Assembly (NCBI RefSeq): GCF_963576615.1
Contig: NC_088711.1
Coordinates: forward strand, 37,692,621 to 37,756,620
DNA length: 64,000 nucleotides
From: Watersipora subatra
Lineage: Eukaryota; Bryozoa; Gymnolaemata; Cheilostomatida; Watersiporidae
Reading direction: 5' to 3'
Positions 24,401-35,489 of the stretch are shown here, in pieces. The translations under genes were made by a program, and so were the position numbers. The notes under the pieces were generated by a model. It worked only from the letters and a program-made list of their open reading frames with translations, had not been told where the DNA came from and made no database searches. Every line of letters starts with the position of its first letter. Position 1 is the stretch's first letter.

Positions 24401-27400
24401 AAATACGCCCATTTCCGCCGCCACTTCTAGGAGCTCAACGCAAATTGCATTGGACCGCGTTGCATCCACTCTCATTCTTCCACTCAGAGTATTCAAAAAA
24501 CTACTATTAGCCTGAGACAGTTAATACATGTAGTTATTGCTATGGCGTTGCTTTCAATGTTCCATCTACTATCATAAATTAAAAGCATTTCTTATGATAT
24601 ATGTAGGCTACTTCGAAGTAGAAAGGCCTCGTTAGACAGAGAGCTATCATTAGCCTGAGACCGTTATGATTATTTTTATGATGTTGCTCTCAAAGTTTTA
24701 ACAAAAACACGAAAAGCTTTGGAGTTTGACAACGAGAGAGCTAATTATTATTGATATATACGATTCATTATTATTAATACGATTTTGTGGACACTTTTCT
24801 ACTGATCAGTTGATATTATGGGCTCATAAAAATCAAATAATGTCAAAGTGGCGGTCAAATGAAGGTGGCGTTCAATTGGAGAGTGGCGGTCTATTTTTCA
24901 ACTCGTCTCTCAGGGTGACTGTCAATTGGAGGTGGCGTTCAAATAGAGGTGGTGTTCAAATGGAGGTTTTATGGTAACTGAATGAGAAACATTCACGCAC
25001 CTATGTTCTTTATTGGAGAGGACATATAGCAGAGGGTTCACCACAAAAGAGAACTTTGCAAGAATAGCTGGAAGTCCTCTGGCAGCCATTGGAATAGCAT
25101 TTCCGTTACCAAACACGCCGATGAAGCTCACGATTGCATATGGTGACCAGGCCATCATGTACACAACTGGTAAATCAATAGAAGATACAAATATTATTCT
25201 CAACTTAAGCAATATTCTACACAAAACTAATTGAAATTCACTTTAAAAAATTTCATATACATCTCTATAAACCATTAGATCAATACACAGCTGCAAAGGA
25301 TCATCTGCGACCTTTTACTACTCCACAAAGAACCAAACCGCTTTGAGTATATAAGGCAATTTATATATTTGTGTAAATATATAAATATATGTACAGTGTG
25401 TTCATGCTCAACAAACAACTACATAAAATGAGTCTTTCCCATGCTCTGCCAACTTCTGCTCAAAGGGTTGTTTTTATAATTGTAAACGTTGGCTCTGCCT
25501 CTTTCCCGGAAAAGCCAACCCGGTGGTAGGCTGATCCTTCCAGGGCCGGCTCGGCAGCAGGTCCATTTTTTATCTGCGGGCTCAGTAGTAAGTCGGCTCT
25601 TCATTGGCTTGGTTGTCCTTACTAGCCAACAGCCGGTCGGCTCTACTTTCGGCTGGGCCGAGGGCTGGCTAGGTATCTCCTTGCCTCAGTCCAACGGGGA
25701 CTGTCCTAGTCCTTAGCTGCTCGGAGTGCCCAAGCTATCTTCTTGGCCTCGGTACTGCTGGCCAAATGTAATCATGTCTCTAGGCCCGGCTATCATCTAC
25801 CACCGCACAGTTGATATTTGCTCAAAATTCTGATTATATGCTAAAGCTGTCCAACAACATGACATCTTGTTTGTTGAGGAGAAATGCTTACTTCCACATA
25901 TTGTAGTTACCTTTTAAAAATTAACTAACATATGTAGAAGGTAATAACCTGATCACATATGCTTCATCAATTCTACCACCAAATGGTTACCTTTAGTACG
26001 GCACTTCCTTTCTTTTTCTCTCTGAAACATGTTAAGCTCGGGGCTGGGGATCTCAAGTGCAACTATACAAAATAAATCTGTACCCTGCTATGTACGTATG
26101 TCGTTTGAATTGAACACAAATCTCTAATGGCAGAAAATTAACTTGTCATTGGTATTACTTATATTAGTGTTAACATGTTACCTATTATCATGTTAACATG
26201 TTACACTGTTACCATGTTAACTTGTCACTATGTTAACATATTATCATGTTAACACCATATAATGTTATCGTGTTAACATTTTAAAATTTAAGCATATTAC
26301 CGTGTTAAAATGTTACAATGTTGTCTTGTTATCATGTTAACATTCTAACATGCGAAAATGCATTAATATAAACTCATACACCTAACACCATAGAATGTAG
26401 CAAAAAGGTTGAACTGAACTACTTAGGGAAGATAAAAAGAGAGTTTTTCACATCAAAATCATTCTCACTCACCATAAACCAAGGAGAAGTTAATTGCTAA
26501 CTTGACTTCAATGTCCCGCTTTTTCTTGCTAGCAGCACTATCCTCACCCGCAAACTTCTTCCCAACAGCCTTGACCTTCAATAATAATTCTAACTGTTGT
26601 AGTATTTGTTAAACAGATATTATTCTCTAACATAAGTTGACTCAAAGTTCTTTGTGTTTTTAATGGTTTTTGCAGAGGTCATTTTATTACAAATGATAGA
26701 TTTGCACTTTGCTTGACAGAAATGAACTTGAGTGGAGTAAGTAGATGCGAATAGAGCCTTAAATACACCAACAAACTCTGCAGTCTTTAGGTTCAACTGC
26801 TAAGATAGTTGTAACCTTAGAGACTGACGGGCCAACAGTATAAACAGTTGTTGGCAGCCCGTAATCTGCTGCCTTTTGGTAATCTTGACTCCACAATTAG
26901 GAAGCATTCCCATGTCCACTACTACTTGAGAAACAGCAGACCCTTGTCAAGTAGATAGGTTTATCTATATTACTGGTAGAAACACAGACTAGCCAGTTCT
27001 ATTTTCTTTTTACATAATTGTGCAAGAAAAACTTATCTTTCCTTATTTTATTATATTATAATTTCATTTTATTTCCTTATTATTGAACAAGGCTTGTTTA
27101 ACTGTTTTCACGCGAGTTGTTATCTGTATTAGAGATTCAATAGCTTGCAGCATAATTGGAGAAAAGCTAGTATGACCTAAGGCTAAAATGTTTCAAAAAA
27201 AGAAGAAAATTGTTAGAATAAACAGAGAATGTAGAGACATGCAGATCGATGTAGAGACGATGTAGAGCATGCATTTTATAATCTCGCGAACATCAGAAAA
27301 TTGAATTCCAAAATTTACAGCAAAACATTTTTAAAACAGCAAACCATTAGTAATTAGGTTGCCTTTTAATATGTTTGCAGTGAAGTGCTTTGTTCTGCTT

Positions 27401-28362
27401 ATCAGACAGTGACTGATAGACATTCTCTTTCTATCTTCTCCATGATAATGTCATTGAGATATTATTAAAACTCTATATACTGTAGCCGATGCAACTAGCA
27501 TTGAAGTATAAATTACCGTGATGAAGATGAAACCATAGGCGAAGAGCATGACTAAGTTGGGTACAAAGTAGGAGAAAATAAAAATAAGCATCATGTATAG
27601 TCTGCTGCCAAAATCCTGTCTCAACCAGTCAATGGAACAGCTGATCTCTCCTTCATATCCGTATGCTGACATGCCTGTAATGATGGCAATTTGAAGTGAA
27701 TTGGCAAAATACAAACAATGGTATCATATATATTTTGTACCAATAATACTAAATATTTTGCTGTTTTTACTTAGTAGTATCTTTATAGACATCTTTGTAG
27801 GCAACTTGAGACACAGCTAAATTTAAGAACGCTAAAACAGAATACTGAATACTGTGATTCTGTTTAATGTATACTAGTACCCTGATATTCTGGTGTGATT
27901 ATCAGGTGTAATAAATCTCTGCACAATTATTCCAAAATGCTGAGAGGTGTTGAGTGGCACTGATGGTAGTGTACCTGGCTATAAACTGAAAGTCAGAGTT
28001 TGAAGCATCTGCGATGCAGTTTTTCTCAACATCCAACCACAGTTTTGAACAGACAGACAAAAGCGGCTCCTATTATAGTAAAGATATATCAAAGATCTGC
28101 TAGATTTCTAGTTTCCATCAATATTGACCAGAGGTAAAGTGAATTAAGAGTTATACTACGCCACTTGCATGTATCATTAGTTAAAAGAACGCTTGTTTTT
28201 AAAAATGTCGACGAGATATGAGAAACTATGAGAAGCTTTGAACAGCATGATCACAAGCTTTTTAAAGGCAAACAAAATATGAAACTGAACTGAAAAACCT
28301 CGGATAGGTTTTACATGATGATTCTATTATTACTAACTAGTTTTACATATATATCTATGTAT

Positions 28363-28396
<34 letters not shown>

Positions 28397-28424
28397 ATAC
28401 ATATATATATACATATATATATAC

Positions 28425-28486
<62 letters not shown>

Positions 28487-31400
28487 CGATGTACTATCCA
28501 CTATGCTACACAGCCTACTTGCCATAATATAGAACAATTGTGCACACACTTATTACACTGGTTTGAAATACACAGGCTTAAAGGACTTGCAAAAATATGA
28601 TTAGTTAAGTTAATTGAGAGATCATGAGGCGTAATGTAATGATTATAAACACAATTATAAGCGCGGCTTATATTATAGTAAAGGCTTAGACTAGCTTATG
28701 TTACTAGCTTACAGTACTACCTCAAGTTACTCAAATTCATTGGGTGAAGAAAGTTTGCCAGTGGCAACTACATTGCATGCCACTGTTTATAAGCTGTTTT
28801 AGATCTTAAACGAATGTATAGCATGAAATGTAAGAAATGTTTGTTAAGAATTTGTTTTAGCTTCGTTTCGAGCTCTCAAATATTCAAATTATGCATTGGC
28901 CAGAAACACGCCAAAAATGAACATCTTTATTTAAAAGTTAGAATAGTGAATGTTTATATGTTGATTAAAAATAAATTTTCTGTTCCTAAAACTTTTTTAT
29001 TACCCGTTCAATGCCGGACATTTGGTAGTAGTTTCATATAAATGGCAAGATTGTGGTTATCTCAATACTTTTATTCATGTTTGAGGCTTTTTTTAAAATG
29101 TATTCTGTCATTGCTAATTTAGATAGTTTTTTACATGAACAGATAACTTCTCCTTCATGATCTTTGAATCTTCTCACCTGTAAGAGGTAAAATAGCCCAA
29201 AAAAAGCCATATAGCCAAGAAAAGGCTAAGGCAATGACCGTCAGGATTGGCTTTTGGGCCCATGCCCTGTACTTGATTGGAGAAGCTATAGCCAACATTC
29301 TATCTATGGCTATCACCGTGAGGTGGGCTATATCAGTGCACCCCGTTCCAAACATCATCACTCCGTAGAAGACACACCCTGTTGACAGAAGGAAACCAAT
29401 GACAAAGTTGCGACGAGTTCTCATAATTATTTTTTGGTCATTTCTTCATTATAATTGTTTACACATCTAAGAGCAGCTTTGACCTAGTGGCCTCGGACAA
29501 AACTGCAAACACAAGGTTATTGTTCGATTCTCAGAGAAGGTACCTCCTCTTTCAAATCAACCATGCAGATTAGACTGCACCACTAATTTTATAGAGGCTT
29601 ACAGAGAGCAGCTCTGGGCTAATGGACTAGAAGCTCGACCTGGAAACAACAGGTTGGGGTTCATTTCCCAAAAGGACCACGGTTGGTGACAGAAATTGCA
29701 TTCAAACCACAAACAAGACCACAAACCACAGGTTGGGGTGCAATTCTCAAACAAACCTACAGTTGGTGATGGGAATGACATCCTACGTTAAACTGCCCAC
29801 AAATAGGGATGTCTCCAGTTGTTGAGGTTCCCTTGCCGCCAGACTCGTATATGTCCAGTCAAGATCAAGGCGTAGAATCAATGTTTGTGCAGCGAAGCTC
29901 TTAAAAACATGCACAGCATCTGCTTATCCCACATAAAGTTATAAAGATGACAGCACTAACAAAAACTAGAGATGAAGTATTTAGTTATGTTGTTGCCTAA
30001 CTTTTCAAGTCATCAATAGTTAGTCTTTACCAGCTCTAGCATCACCAACCAGCTGTTTCCTGTTACGAACACTTTCTTACTATTGACTGCGCAGTTGGAA
30101 AGGAAACTGCCGCTTCCCTTTACCCTCTACAAGGCTGTTAAATAACAACACCGTGTTCTAACTGGCAATGAGATATACGTATATATTTATTTAATAAATA
30201 TATACATATACATGCATGACAATCAAAGGGCGAGCATACATGCAGAGAGCGTGTGCTCTACGACTCTGCCTTTTGAATGATTTCGTTTCCTTTTTAATAT
30301 TTTTGATTGTAGCTTGGACTCCTCCTCTTTTCCTTTGTTTTGTTTCATGGGCTCGTCCTGGTCCCTCGATTTCCTCTTTCAGTCCCTTGGTCTCCTCTCC
30401 CAGTCCCTCAGTCTCCTCTCTCGGTTTCCTCTCTCGGTTTCCTCTCTCTGTACTGTGGTTTGCTCTCAGTAGCCGAAGCTCCTCTCGGTAGCCAGGCTTG
30501 TCTCGGTTCCTCATGGGCGTACTGCGACCGTGGTGGCTAAGAAGTTTGTTATTATTACTATTATTACGACCCTGGTCATTACGCTGTGCCGCTACACAGT
30601 GTTATTAATTCACACATGCGGCGCTGTCATTAATGACATTGGCCTCAGCATTTTTGCTAAATTGTTTTTTATATGCGTCAAAGTATCAGACCTAGTTAAA
30701 CAAGGATCTACTTTGATTATAAATTATTAGCTTAGTGGTGACATTAAGTATTTCAATGGCGTCGCTTTCAAAGTTTTAAAGATAAAACTGTAAAGCTTTG
30801 AAGTTGGAAAACAGTCATGTTTTTTTTATTTTTAAAGACCTTTTTAATGTTTTTATGTTAGAATATGTCATAGCAATGGCTGCTACTACATCATACGGTG
30901 TTACTGAAGAGTATTCTCATCATTCATCAAAATGCTTTAAAGTCTTCAGGTCAGATTGTAAACTACATTATGAACCCCATTGTAAACCACAGTATTCTAG
31001 TAACTAGGTAGGATTGAAAACCATATTATGGACGAATCTTGAAAACAATGGATAGGATTTAGACCTTAGTGACTGAATCAGAGTGTAGTTCTTATGATTG
31101 TGATGATCGATCTTCTCATGTACACCGTCACTAGAACCATGGCAACCACTACAGCAACAACCAAAAATTTAATGATTATTGATATAACCAAGTCATTATT
31201 AGTAATCTGTACACTGTTCTGACCTGTACTCTGTGATTGTACACTTTTCTATTGACCACATGCTATTATGGGTTCGTAAAGATCAAAGAATGTCAAAGTG
31301 CCGGTCAAATAAAGGTGGCATTCAATTAAAGGGTGGCAATGTATTTTTCAACCTTTCTTCTATAGTGGCGTTCAGTTAGAGGTGGTGTTCAAATAAAGGT

Positions 31401-33308
31401 GGCGGTCAAATAGAGTTTTACGGTAAATTAAGATGGATGCTGTAAAATTGCTGTTTGCATTTGCTTATACCACTCACAGGTTTATAAGTCACAGTCACTA
31501 TTATCAGGTTAGTCTAGTTACAAAGAGCTCTTCTTGAACCTTTCTTGAGACTTTGTCATCAGAGATGGTTGAACGTAAAACTGGAATTTGTCTCCCTTGG
31601 CTAAAATGAGCCGTCTATTTTATACTGAAACTTGTTTTCGCAATTTTTTTATTAGAACAGCTGTAACAAGGTATCTATGACAATATTAACACCTAAGTAA
31701 TTAAAATATCCAAGCTTTTCACATCTTACATTTGACATGAAACAAAAGATGGTTCACAACAAGGAAGTCCTGTATTGCTGCATTCAATTAATGACAATAA
31801 ATCGTTGGGAAAAATAAAACTTTTTTTCAGCGTTTGCAACTAACATAAACACTTCTTTTTAAATTAATTTACGCTTGCTTGCTTTCTGTCAGCCCATTCT
31901 CAAACTATAAATACTTTAGAGTAGTTGTCCTACCTTGATATTTAAAGGGCCATTTGCTGTTGAAACTGCTAATAGTATACATGGTGCCTCCAATAAGAGC
32001 CATCAAACCATCGCTAATAGACAGAGACATGAGCATGTATGTTGTCCTGGAGTTGAGCTCTTTTCTGAACTTGAAAAACATTCCAAAGACACTGAAATTT
32101 TCCACTATTCCAAATATGGTCATCACACCCAACAGAACTCCTGCAAAAAAATTGCAAAGTATAAGCTATACTTGCAAACATACTGCATAAAATTAGAAAA
32201 AAATTTGAAGTATGGGGAAGTGTATTTGACGTTCTTCATCTGACTTTGGATGACTTTTTACAGGAGTGAAAAGATATCTTTAAGCTTTCCATAAATTAAA
32301 CAATGAACAAAGGCTGCACCTCACATGCTGCTGTAGCCTAGTGGCATAGAGCGCCTGGCCTGCAAGAAAAAGGTCAGGGTTCAGTTCCCAAAAAGATCTC
32401 TAGTGGTAACAAAATGGTATTCAGTTTTAAATTACTCTCCACAACTGGGCATGTCTCCAGTCGTCAAGGCTCCCTTGCCACTGGACTTGGGACTTGCGCA
32501 CGTCCAGCCAACATCACAGAGCCATTGTCTGTATAACAATGCTCTTCAAAACACGCACAGCCTCTGATTGCAGTAAGCTAAGCAGACATACTTGTCTGCT
32601 TAGCTTCATTTTTCATTTTAATGGTAAAAATCATAATACTGCTTAAAGAACCTTCCAGTTCGGACTCTTTTAAAAAACTAGAATGAGAGGCAAAGCAGTC
32701 TTATCTATTACTTGGGTTCTTTAAACAACCAAAAAATATGAAATGTTTTTAGACAATTTTCTAGTCTGATTGTCTGATCTTCTATACAGACTGCGAGCTG
32801 ATTTTAAATATTTTATTTCAAATTATTTCATAACCCATTCAGTACATAGGTATATACTGTATATAGCTTAAACTGGAGCAAATTATAACACACCAAAGCT
32901 AATAATTATAAAACTCCAACATTCCTTTATGTTGATATAATATCATTAATAACTATAATCTTTATGTTACTTTTTGCTGGAAGAAAAATGTGTAATTTAG
33001 CGTTTTCATTTTAATTTACGTTTTCATAAGAAGTGTGCTATTTGCTGAACAAGCAGAGCTGCCTGTAGGCTGTTGATTAAATTGTTTTTATCCAATGAAA
33101 TTTTTACTTATACTTTTGTACTATATCATTTATCCAATGAAATTTGTACTTACACTTTGTACTATACTATTTACCCAATGAAATTTGTACTTGCAATTAA
33201 TTCTATATCAGAGTAGTTGTTGTTTCTCTACTTACCAATGAAGGTGTTAAAGCTTCTGGAAAACATCTCCCCCACTTCTGGCACCATTTCTGTTGAGATA
33301 TTTGCCAT
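21339..33308 (-). CDS. Opsin A, complete, seven coding exons, 352 residues
   Basis: A seven-helix retinal-binding receptor; expected to couple light to a heterotrimeric G protein in photoreceptor membrane. Exons in transcript order: 33308-33236, 32140-31934, 29378-29178, 27674-27517, 26575-26473, 25166-25001, 21489-21339; phases 1,1,1,0,1,2. Seen: N-glycosylation site NIS at residues 3-5; N39 and D68 in helices 1-2; C95 and C173 for the loop disulfide; D119-R120-M121 in place of the usual E/DRY; W254-S-P in helix 6; K285 in helix 7 as Schiff-base lysine; N291-P-x-x-Y295; tail NKEHR then a Lys/Glu-rich C-terminus. The residue three after C95 is Tyr (Y98). Class is not certain: the SCSIDW loop and AWSPYA suit the ciliary/xenopsin side. 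An acceptor-like site just upstream of the ATG suggests a 5' UTR exon. Confidence 0.92.
21681..22620. repeat. 27-bp minisatellite, about 34 units
   Basis: CCTACACCTCTATGTACCAT then CTATAAT. Length divisible by three, so two frames stay open for over 300 codons; nine-residue period (PTPLCTIYN). Not a gene. Confidence 0.95.
22965..23045 (+). repeat. tRNA-derived SINE-like head
   Basis: GTAGTTGGTAAAGTAATGGT resembles an A box and GAGTTCAAGCCC a B box. Confidence 0.5.
23245..24974. mobile_element. TA-flanked DNA transposon (pogo/Tc1-like), copy 2
   Basis: CCGTAAAACCTCTAATCGAA at the left and, inverted, CCATAAAACCTCCATTTGAA at the right, each next to TA. Subterminal GGTGGCGTTCAAAT-type repeats. 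1.73 kb, no intact transposase. Ends 26 bases before the splice donor of opsin A exon 6. Confidence 0.8.
25001..25166 (-). CDS. Opsin A exon 6 (helices 6-7, Schiff-base lysine)
   Basis: Acceptor TTTACCAG, donor GTGCGT, phase 1 to 2. [15 protein letters not shown], then [14 protein letters not shown] with K285 and the NPxxY motif, then NKEH. Confidence 0.92.
25270..25790 (-). mobile_element. GC-rich dispersed repeat, possible solo LTR, copy 1
   Basis: A strongly GC-rich block with many GCCGGCT/CGGCC motifs in an AT-rich setting, followed (minus strand) by an AT-rich tail with TATACTCAA and TGGAGTA. A related plus-strand copy is at 39460-40000 with the same order. Ends and target duplications are not clear. 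Confidence 0.4.
26155..26350. repeat. Degenerate TGTTAACA repeats
   Basis: Many imperfect copies of ATCATGTTAACATGTTAC. In opsin A intron 5. Confidence 0.75.
26473..26575 (-). CDS. Opsin A exon 5 (third cytoplasmic loop, helix 6 start)
   Basis: Acceptor TTGAAG, donor GTGAGT, phase 0 to 1. [20 protein letters not shown] and [14 protein letters not shown]: the basic third loop contacting the G protein. Confidence 0.88.
26576..27516 (-). other. Opsin A intron 4, nothing recognised
   Basis: Sequence next to exons 4 and 5 matches the opsin B intron; no separate element seen. Confidence 0.5.
27517..27674 (-). CDS. Opsin A exon 4 (second extracellular loop, helix 5)
   Basis: Acceptor ATTACAG, donor GTAATT, phase 1 to 0. 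[16 protein letters not shown] with disulfide C173, then helix 5 [17 protein letters not shown] with its proline. Confidence 0.9.
27940..28090 (+). repeat. tRNA-like stretch joined to a Helitron 5' end (minus)
   Basis: GTTGAGTGGCACTGATGGTA and AGAGTTTGAAGC resemble A and B boxes; GGCTCCTATTATAGTAAAGA at the right is the reverse complement of the Helitron 5' end. Confidence 0.45.
28355..28485. repeat. (TA)n microsatellite with ATACATATAT interruptions
   Basis: About 130 bases of alternating T/A, in opsin A intron 3. Open frames through it are artefacts. Confidence 0.97.
28660..29028 (+). mobile_element. Helitron 3' part, degenerate
   Basis: Family body CACTGTTTATAAGCTG, AAATTTTCTGTTCC, hairpin ACCCGTTCAATGCCGGAC and a mutated GTAG end before T. 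Confidence 0.5.
29178..29378 (-). CDS. Opsin A exon 3 (helices 3-4)
   Basis: Acceptor GTCAACAG, donor GTGAGA, phase 1 to 1. [16 protein letters not shown], then [19 protein letters not shown], helix 4 [18 protein letters not shown]. Carries most residue differences from opsin B. Confidence 0.9.
29460..29940 (+). repeat. tRNA-head SINE copies (two heads, one tail)
   Basis: TTTGACCTAGTGGCC with GTTCGATTCTC, and a second head near 29615-29665, followed by the tail GGGATGTCTCCAGTTGTTGA G and CCCTTGCC. Same tail at 32440-32600, 38650-38830 (minus) and 47735-47880. Confidence 0.6.
30318..30500. repeat. Pyrimidine-rich low-complexity repeats
   Basis: CTCCTCTCTCGGTTTC-type units; frames on both strands are open only because of composition. 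Confidence 0.7.
30545..31423. mobile_element. TA-flanked transposon relic, copy 3 (right end clear)
   Basis: Right end GGTCAAATAGAGTTTTACGG next to TA at 31424, with the subterminal GTTCAAATAAAGGTGGCG repeats. Left boundary not found. In opsin A intron 2. Confidence 0.6.
31934..32140 (-). CDS. Opsin A exon 2 (helices 1-2)
   Basis: Acceptor TTTTTTGCAG, donor GTAGGA, phase 1 to 1. [20 protein letters not shown] (helix 1, N39), [21 protein letters not shown] (D68 in helix 2), ending in the first extracellular loop FKYQ. Confidence 0.9.
32333..32600 (+). repeat. SINE, best tRNA-head copy
   Basis: Head TAGCCTAGTGGCATAGAGC (A box) and GGTTCAGTTCCC (B box), tail GGGCATGTCTCCAGTCGTCA then CCCTTGCCACTGGAC. 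In opsin A intron 1. Confidence 0.7.
33095..33215. repeat. About 42-bp minisatellite, three units, in opsin A intron 1
   Basis: Unit CCAATGAAATTTGTACTTAC then ACTTTGTACTATA. The same unit is expanded at the equivalent place in opsin B (59150-59345). Confidence 0.85.
33236..33308 (-). CDS. Opsin A exon 1 (N-terminus)
   Basis: ATG at 33308. [24 protein letters not shown] then donor GTAAGT, phase 1. The ATG is chosen because a TTTTTTTATAG acceptor lies 8 bases upstream and the same start occurs in opsin B. NIS is a glycosylation sequon. Identical to the opsin B N-terminus. Confidence 0.85.
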
Positions 33309-33859
33309 ATCTGTTTCTATAAAAAAATAAATATAGTTTGTTTGAACATACCATCTTAAAATAATCTATCCACACTCTGAAAATTAGTCAGTAATGAAAC
33401 AACAGCTTGGTTTAATGACCCTTACAGCTGGCAGCAGCAGTAGCTGCAGCTGGCAACCTTTGTAATAAATGGTGGGAGAAATTGCAAGTCTTCTAATCGT
33501 TGAAGTCTTGACTAAAAGCGTTTGAATATAAATCTACTTGGCTATTAAGGTTTTTATAAGAAATACTTTTATCATGTAAACTCACTACCGTTATTGTCAC
33601 TTGTTACCATTGTCTTTTACTGTTACAGTAAAGATAAACTACAATAATTATGTGTACTAAATTTTAAAACGATGCCGCAACATAGAACCATAATTTACGG
33701 CTACATTCAGAATGGTGGATAAAATACATTCAAATATCAGTACAAAGCTTCTTTCACAACTAGTTTATTTCGCACAATTTTGAACTACAAACAGGTAGTT
33801 GTGTGTCAAAGCTCAACGATATTGTGACTATTTCATTTTCTTTTTAATTTTAGTGCCAG

Positions 33860-34090
33860 TAGGTAGGGGAATGACTACAGCCAGGACTTGCAACAACAGG
33901 CTGTGGGTTCAATACCAGAGCTTCTACATTTATGAGCATTTTGGCATTTTCACCCAACTGCCACTGCTAGGACATGTGAAGACTCTGCGTAGCACCTACT
34001 GCTGTTAGTGCAAGCAACTGATCAGACATAGAACTTGGCCCCAACTGTTGTTGCTAGTACATGCAAGGGTTCGAAAGTCAGTGGATATCT
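33860..34090 (+). repeat. Degenerate SINE-like sequence
   Basis: GTGGGTTCAATACCAGAG resembles a B box; the head is poorly kept. Confidence 0.4.
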
Positions 34091-34456
34091 AGGTATAAAT
34101 GTACATAAATAGATATGTTAGTCCACAATATGTACATGTATATAACAAGGCTATATTAGGTACAGATGTAAAGCATTGAGTACAACAGCAGATTTATTCA
34201 AGAAATAGTTCTATAACTAACATCATTCATACAAAGATATAAGAAGTCATGCTGAAAGGATCAGGGGACTTGATGGTCTCTGGTCTGTATAATAGCAGCT
34301 AATTTTTTTTCTCAAATTTGTTTGGTTTTTAAATTCGATTAAAAAAATTGACCCAATTTTTTTTAAATTATGAACAATATATTTTGTATCATTGTACACT
34401 TGAAACAATTCCGTCAATTTACAAAAAAATCCAAAGATGGATCACCATGTCCTCAC

Positions 34457-34474
34457 CTTGTTATCCACGTCCTG
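34457..34474 (-). other. Probable 3' end of a 5' UTR exon of opsin A
   Basis: CAGGACGTGGATAACAAG then GTGAGGA donor on the minus strand. The matching block in front of opsin B (60138-60121) has the same donor. Upstream extent and promoter not visible. Confidence 0.4.
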
Positions 34475-35060
34475 TAAGAGTGCAGTCAGACTAATGACTG
34501 GGGCAGTTTCTCTTTCCTGATGAGTTTTCTAAATAGACGGATAATTATAGCTAACGAGTCAGCCCACACCCCCTCCCCCTTTCTTCTATAGCCGTCTAAA
34601 GTCCTGGGCTTACATACGCTGATATCTTAGAATGACTCTCTGCCCCACAGAGTTATAGCTTTTGATGTAATTATGATAATTTTGTAAAGCGACCAATGAA
34701 ATCGTATCGCTGGAGGCCTACTTTTGGATATTTATAAGATGTTGATCAGTAAATATGTTTCTTATGGATCTCTAAAAATGATGTTTAGTAGCAACAAACT
34801 AGCTATTGAAAGCAAATAATGTCAACTGTTGACAACAAATTAATAAATATTATTATTATTAGCAGTTTCACAACTTATTTATTCTACTCTAAAGATATAT
34901 ATCATTAAAATATAATGATTCCCTTTAAAAACAGTTTTTAAAAAATTAAAAATGATTCAAATAACTACAGACTCATGTCTGACCGAAAAATTAGGAAAGA
35001 TTTAGTTTGATTTGATAAATACTTTAATGATTTCTCAAATCTGATATTATTGAATAGCGG
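34475..35060. other. Region upstream of opsin A
   Basis: AT-rich; a C-rich patch near 34565-34585. No recognised element or gene. Would contain the opsin A promoter if the UTR exon is right. Confidence 0.35.
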
Positions 35061-35445
35061 AAAGTGAGACCCACCTTTGTGTGGCTATAACTACTAGTGC
35101 CCTGGCAGTCCTGTGTACCATGAGAAAGTGAGACACACCTTTGTGTGGCTATAACTACTAGTGCCCTTGCAGTGCCGTGCACCATGAGAAAGTGAGACCC
35201 ACCTTTGTGTGGCTATAACTACTAGTGCCCTGGCAGTCCCTTGTACCATGACAAAGTGAGACACACCTTTGTGTGGCTATAACTACTAGTGCCCTTGCAG
35301 TCCCTTGTACCATGACAAAGTGAGACCCACCTTTGTGTGGCTATAACTACTAGTGCCCTGGCAGTCCCTTGTACCATGACAAAGTGAGACACACCTTTGT
35401 GTGGTTATAACTACTAGTGCCCTTGCAGTCCCCTGTACCATGAGA
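35061..35445. repeat. 64-bp minisatellite, six units in a perfect two-unit alternation
   Basis: AAAGTGAGACCCACCTTTGT...GCCCTGGCAG alternates with AAAGTGAGACACACCTTTGT...GCCCTTGCAG three times, giving a 128-bp higher-order unit. Confidence 0.95.
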
Positions 35446-35489
35446 GATTGTCACGTGTAATAGCTATGTGTACAATTATTCCTTTATGC

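Larger units (their letters stand above)
21490..25000 (-). other. Opsin A intron 6
   Basis: Filled mainly by the 27-bp array and a TA-flanked transposon. Between them (22.65-23.24 kb) a tRNA-like SINE head and no coding. Confidence 0.7.

Noticed and set aside
25013..25234. Plus-strand frame over 25.0-25.2 kb and its twin at 47.2 kb
   Set aside because: Antisense shadows of opsin exon 6.
30191..30514. Charged 107-codon minus-strand frame
   Set aside because: Arises from CT-rich low-complexity sequence; plus strand equally open.
32333..32400. tRNA gene
   Set aside because: A and B boxes are present but no paired acceptor stem or anticodon arm; better explained as a SINE head.
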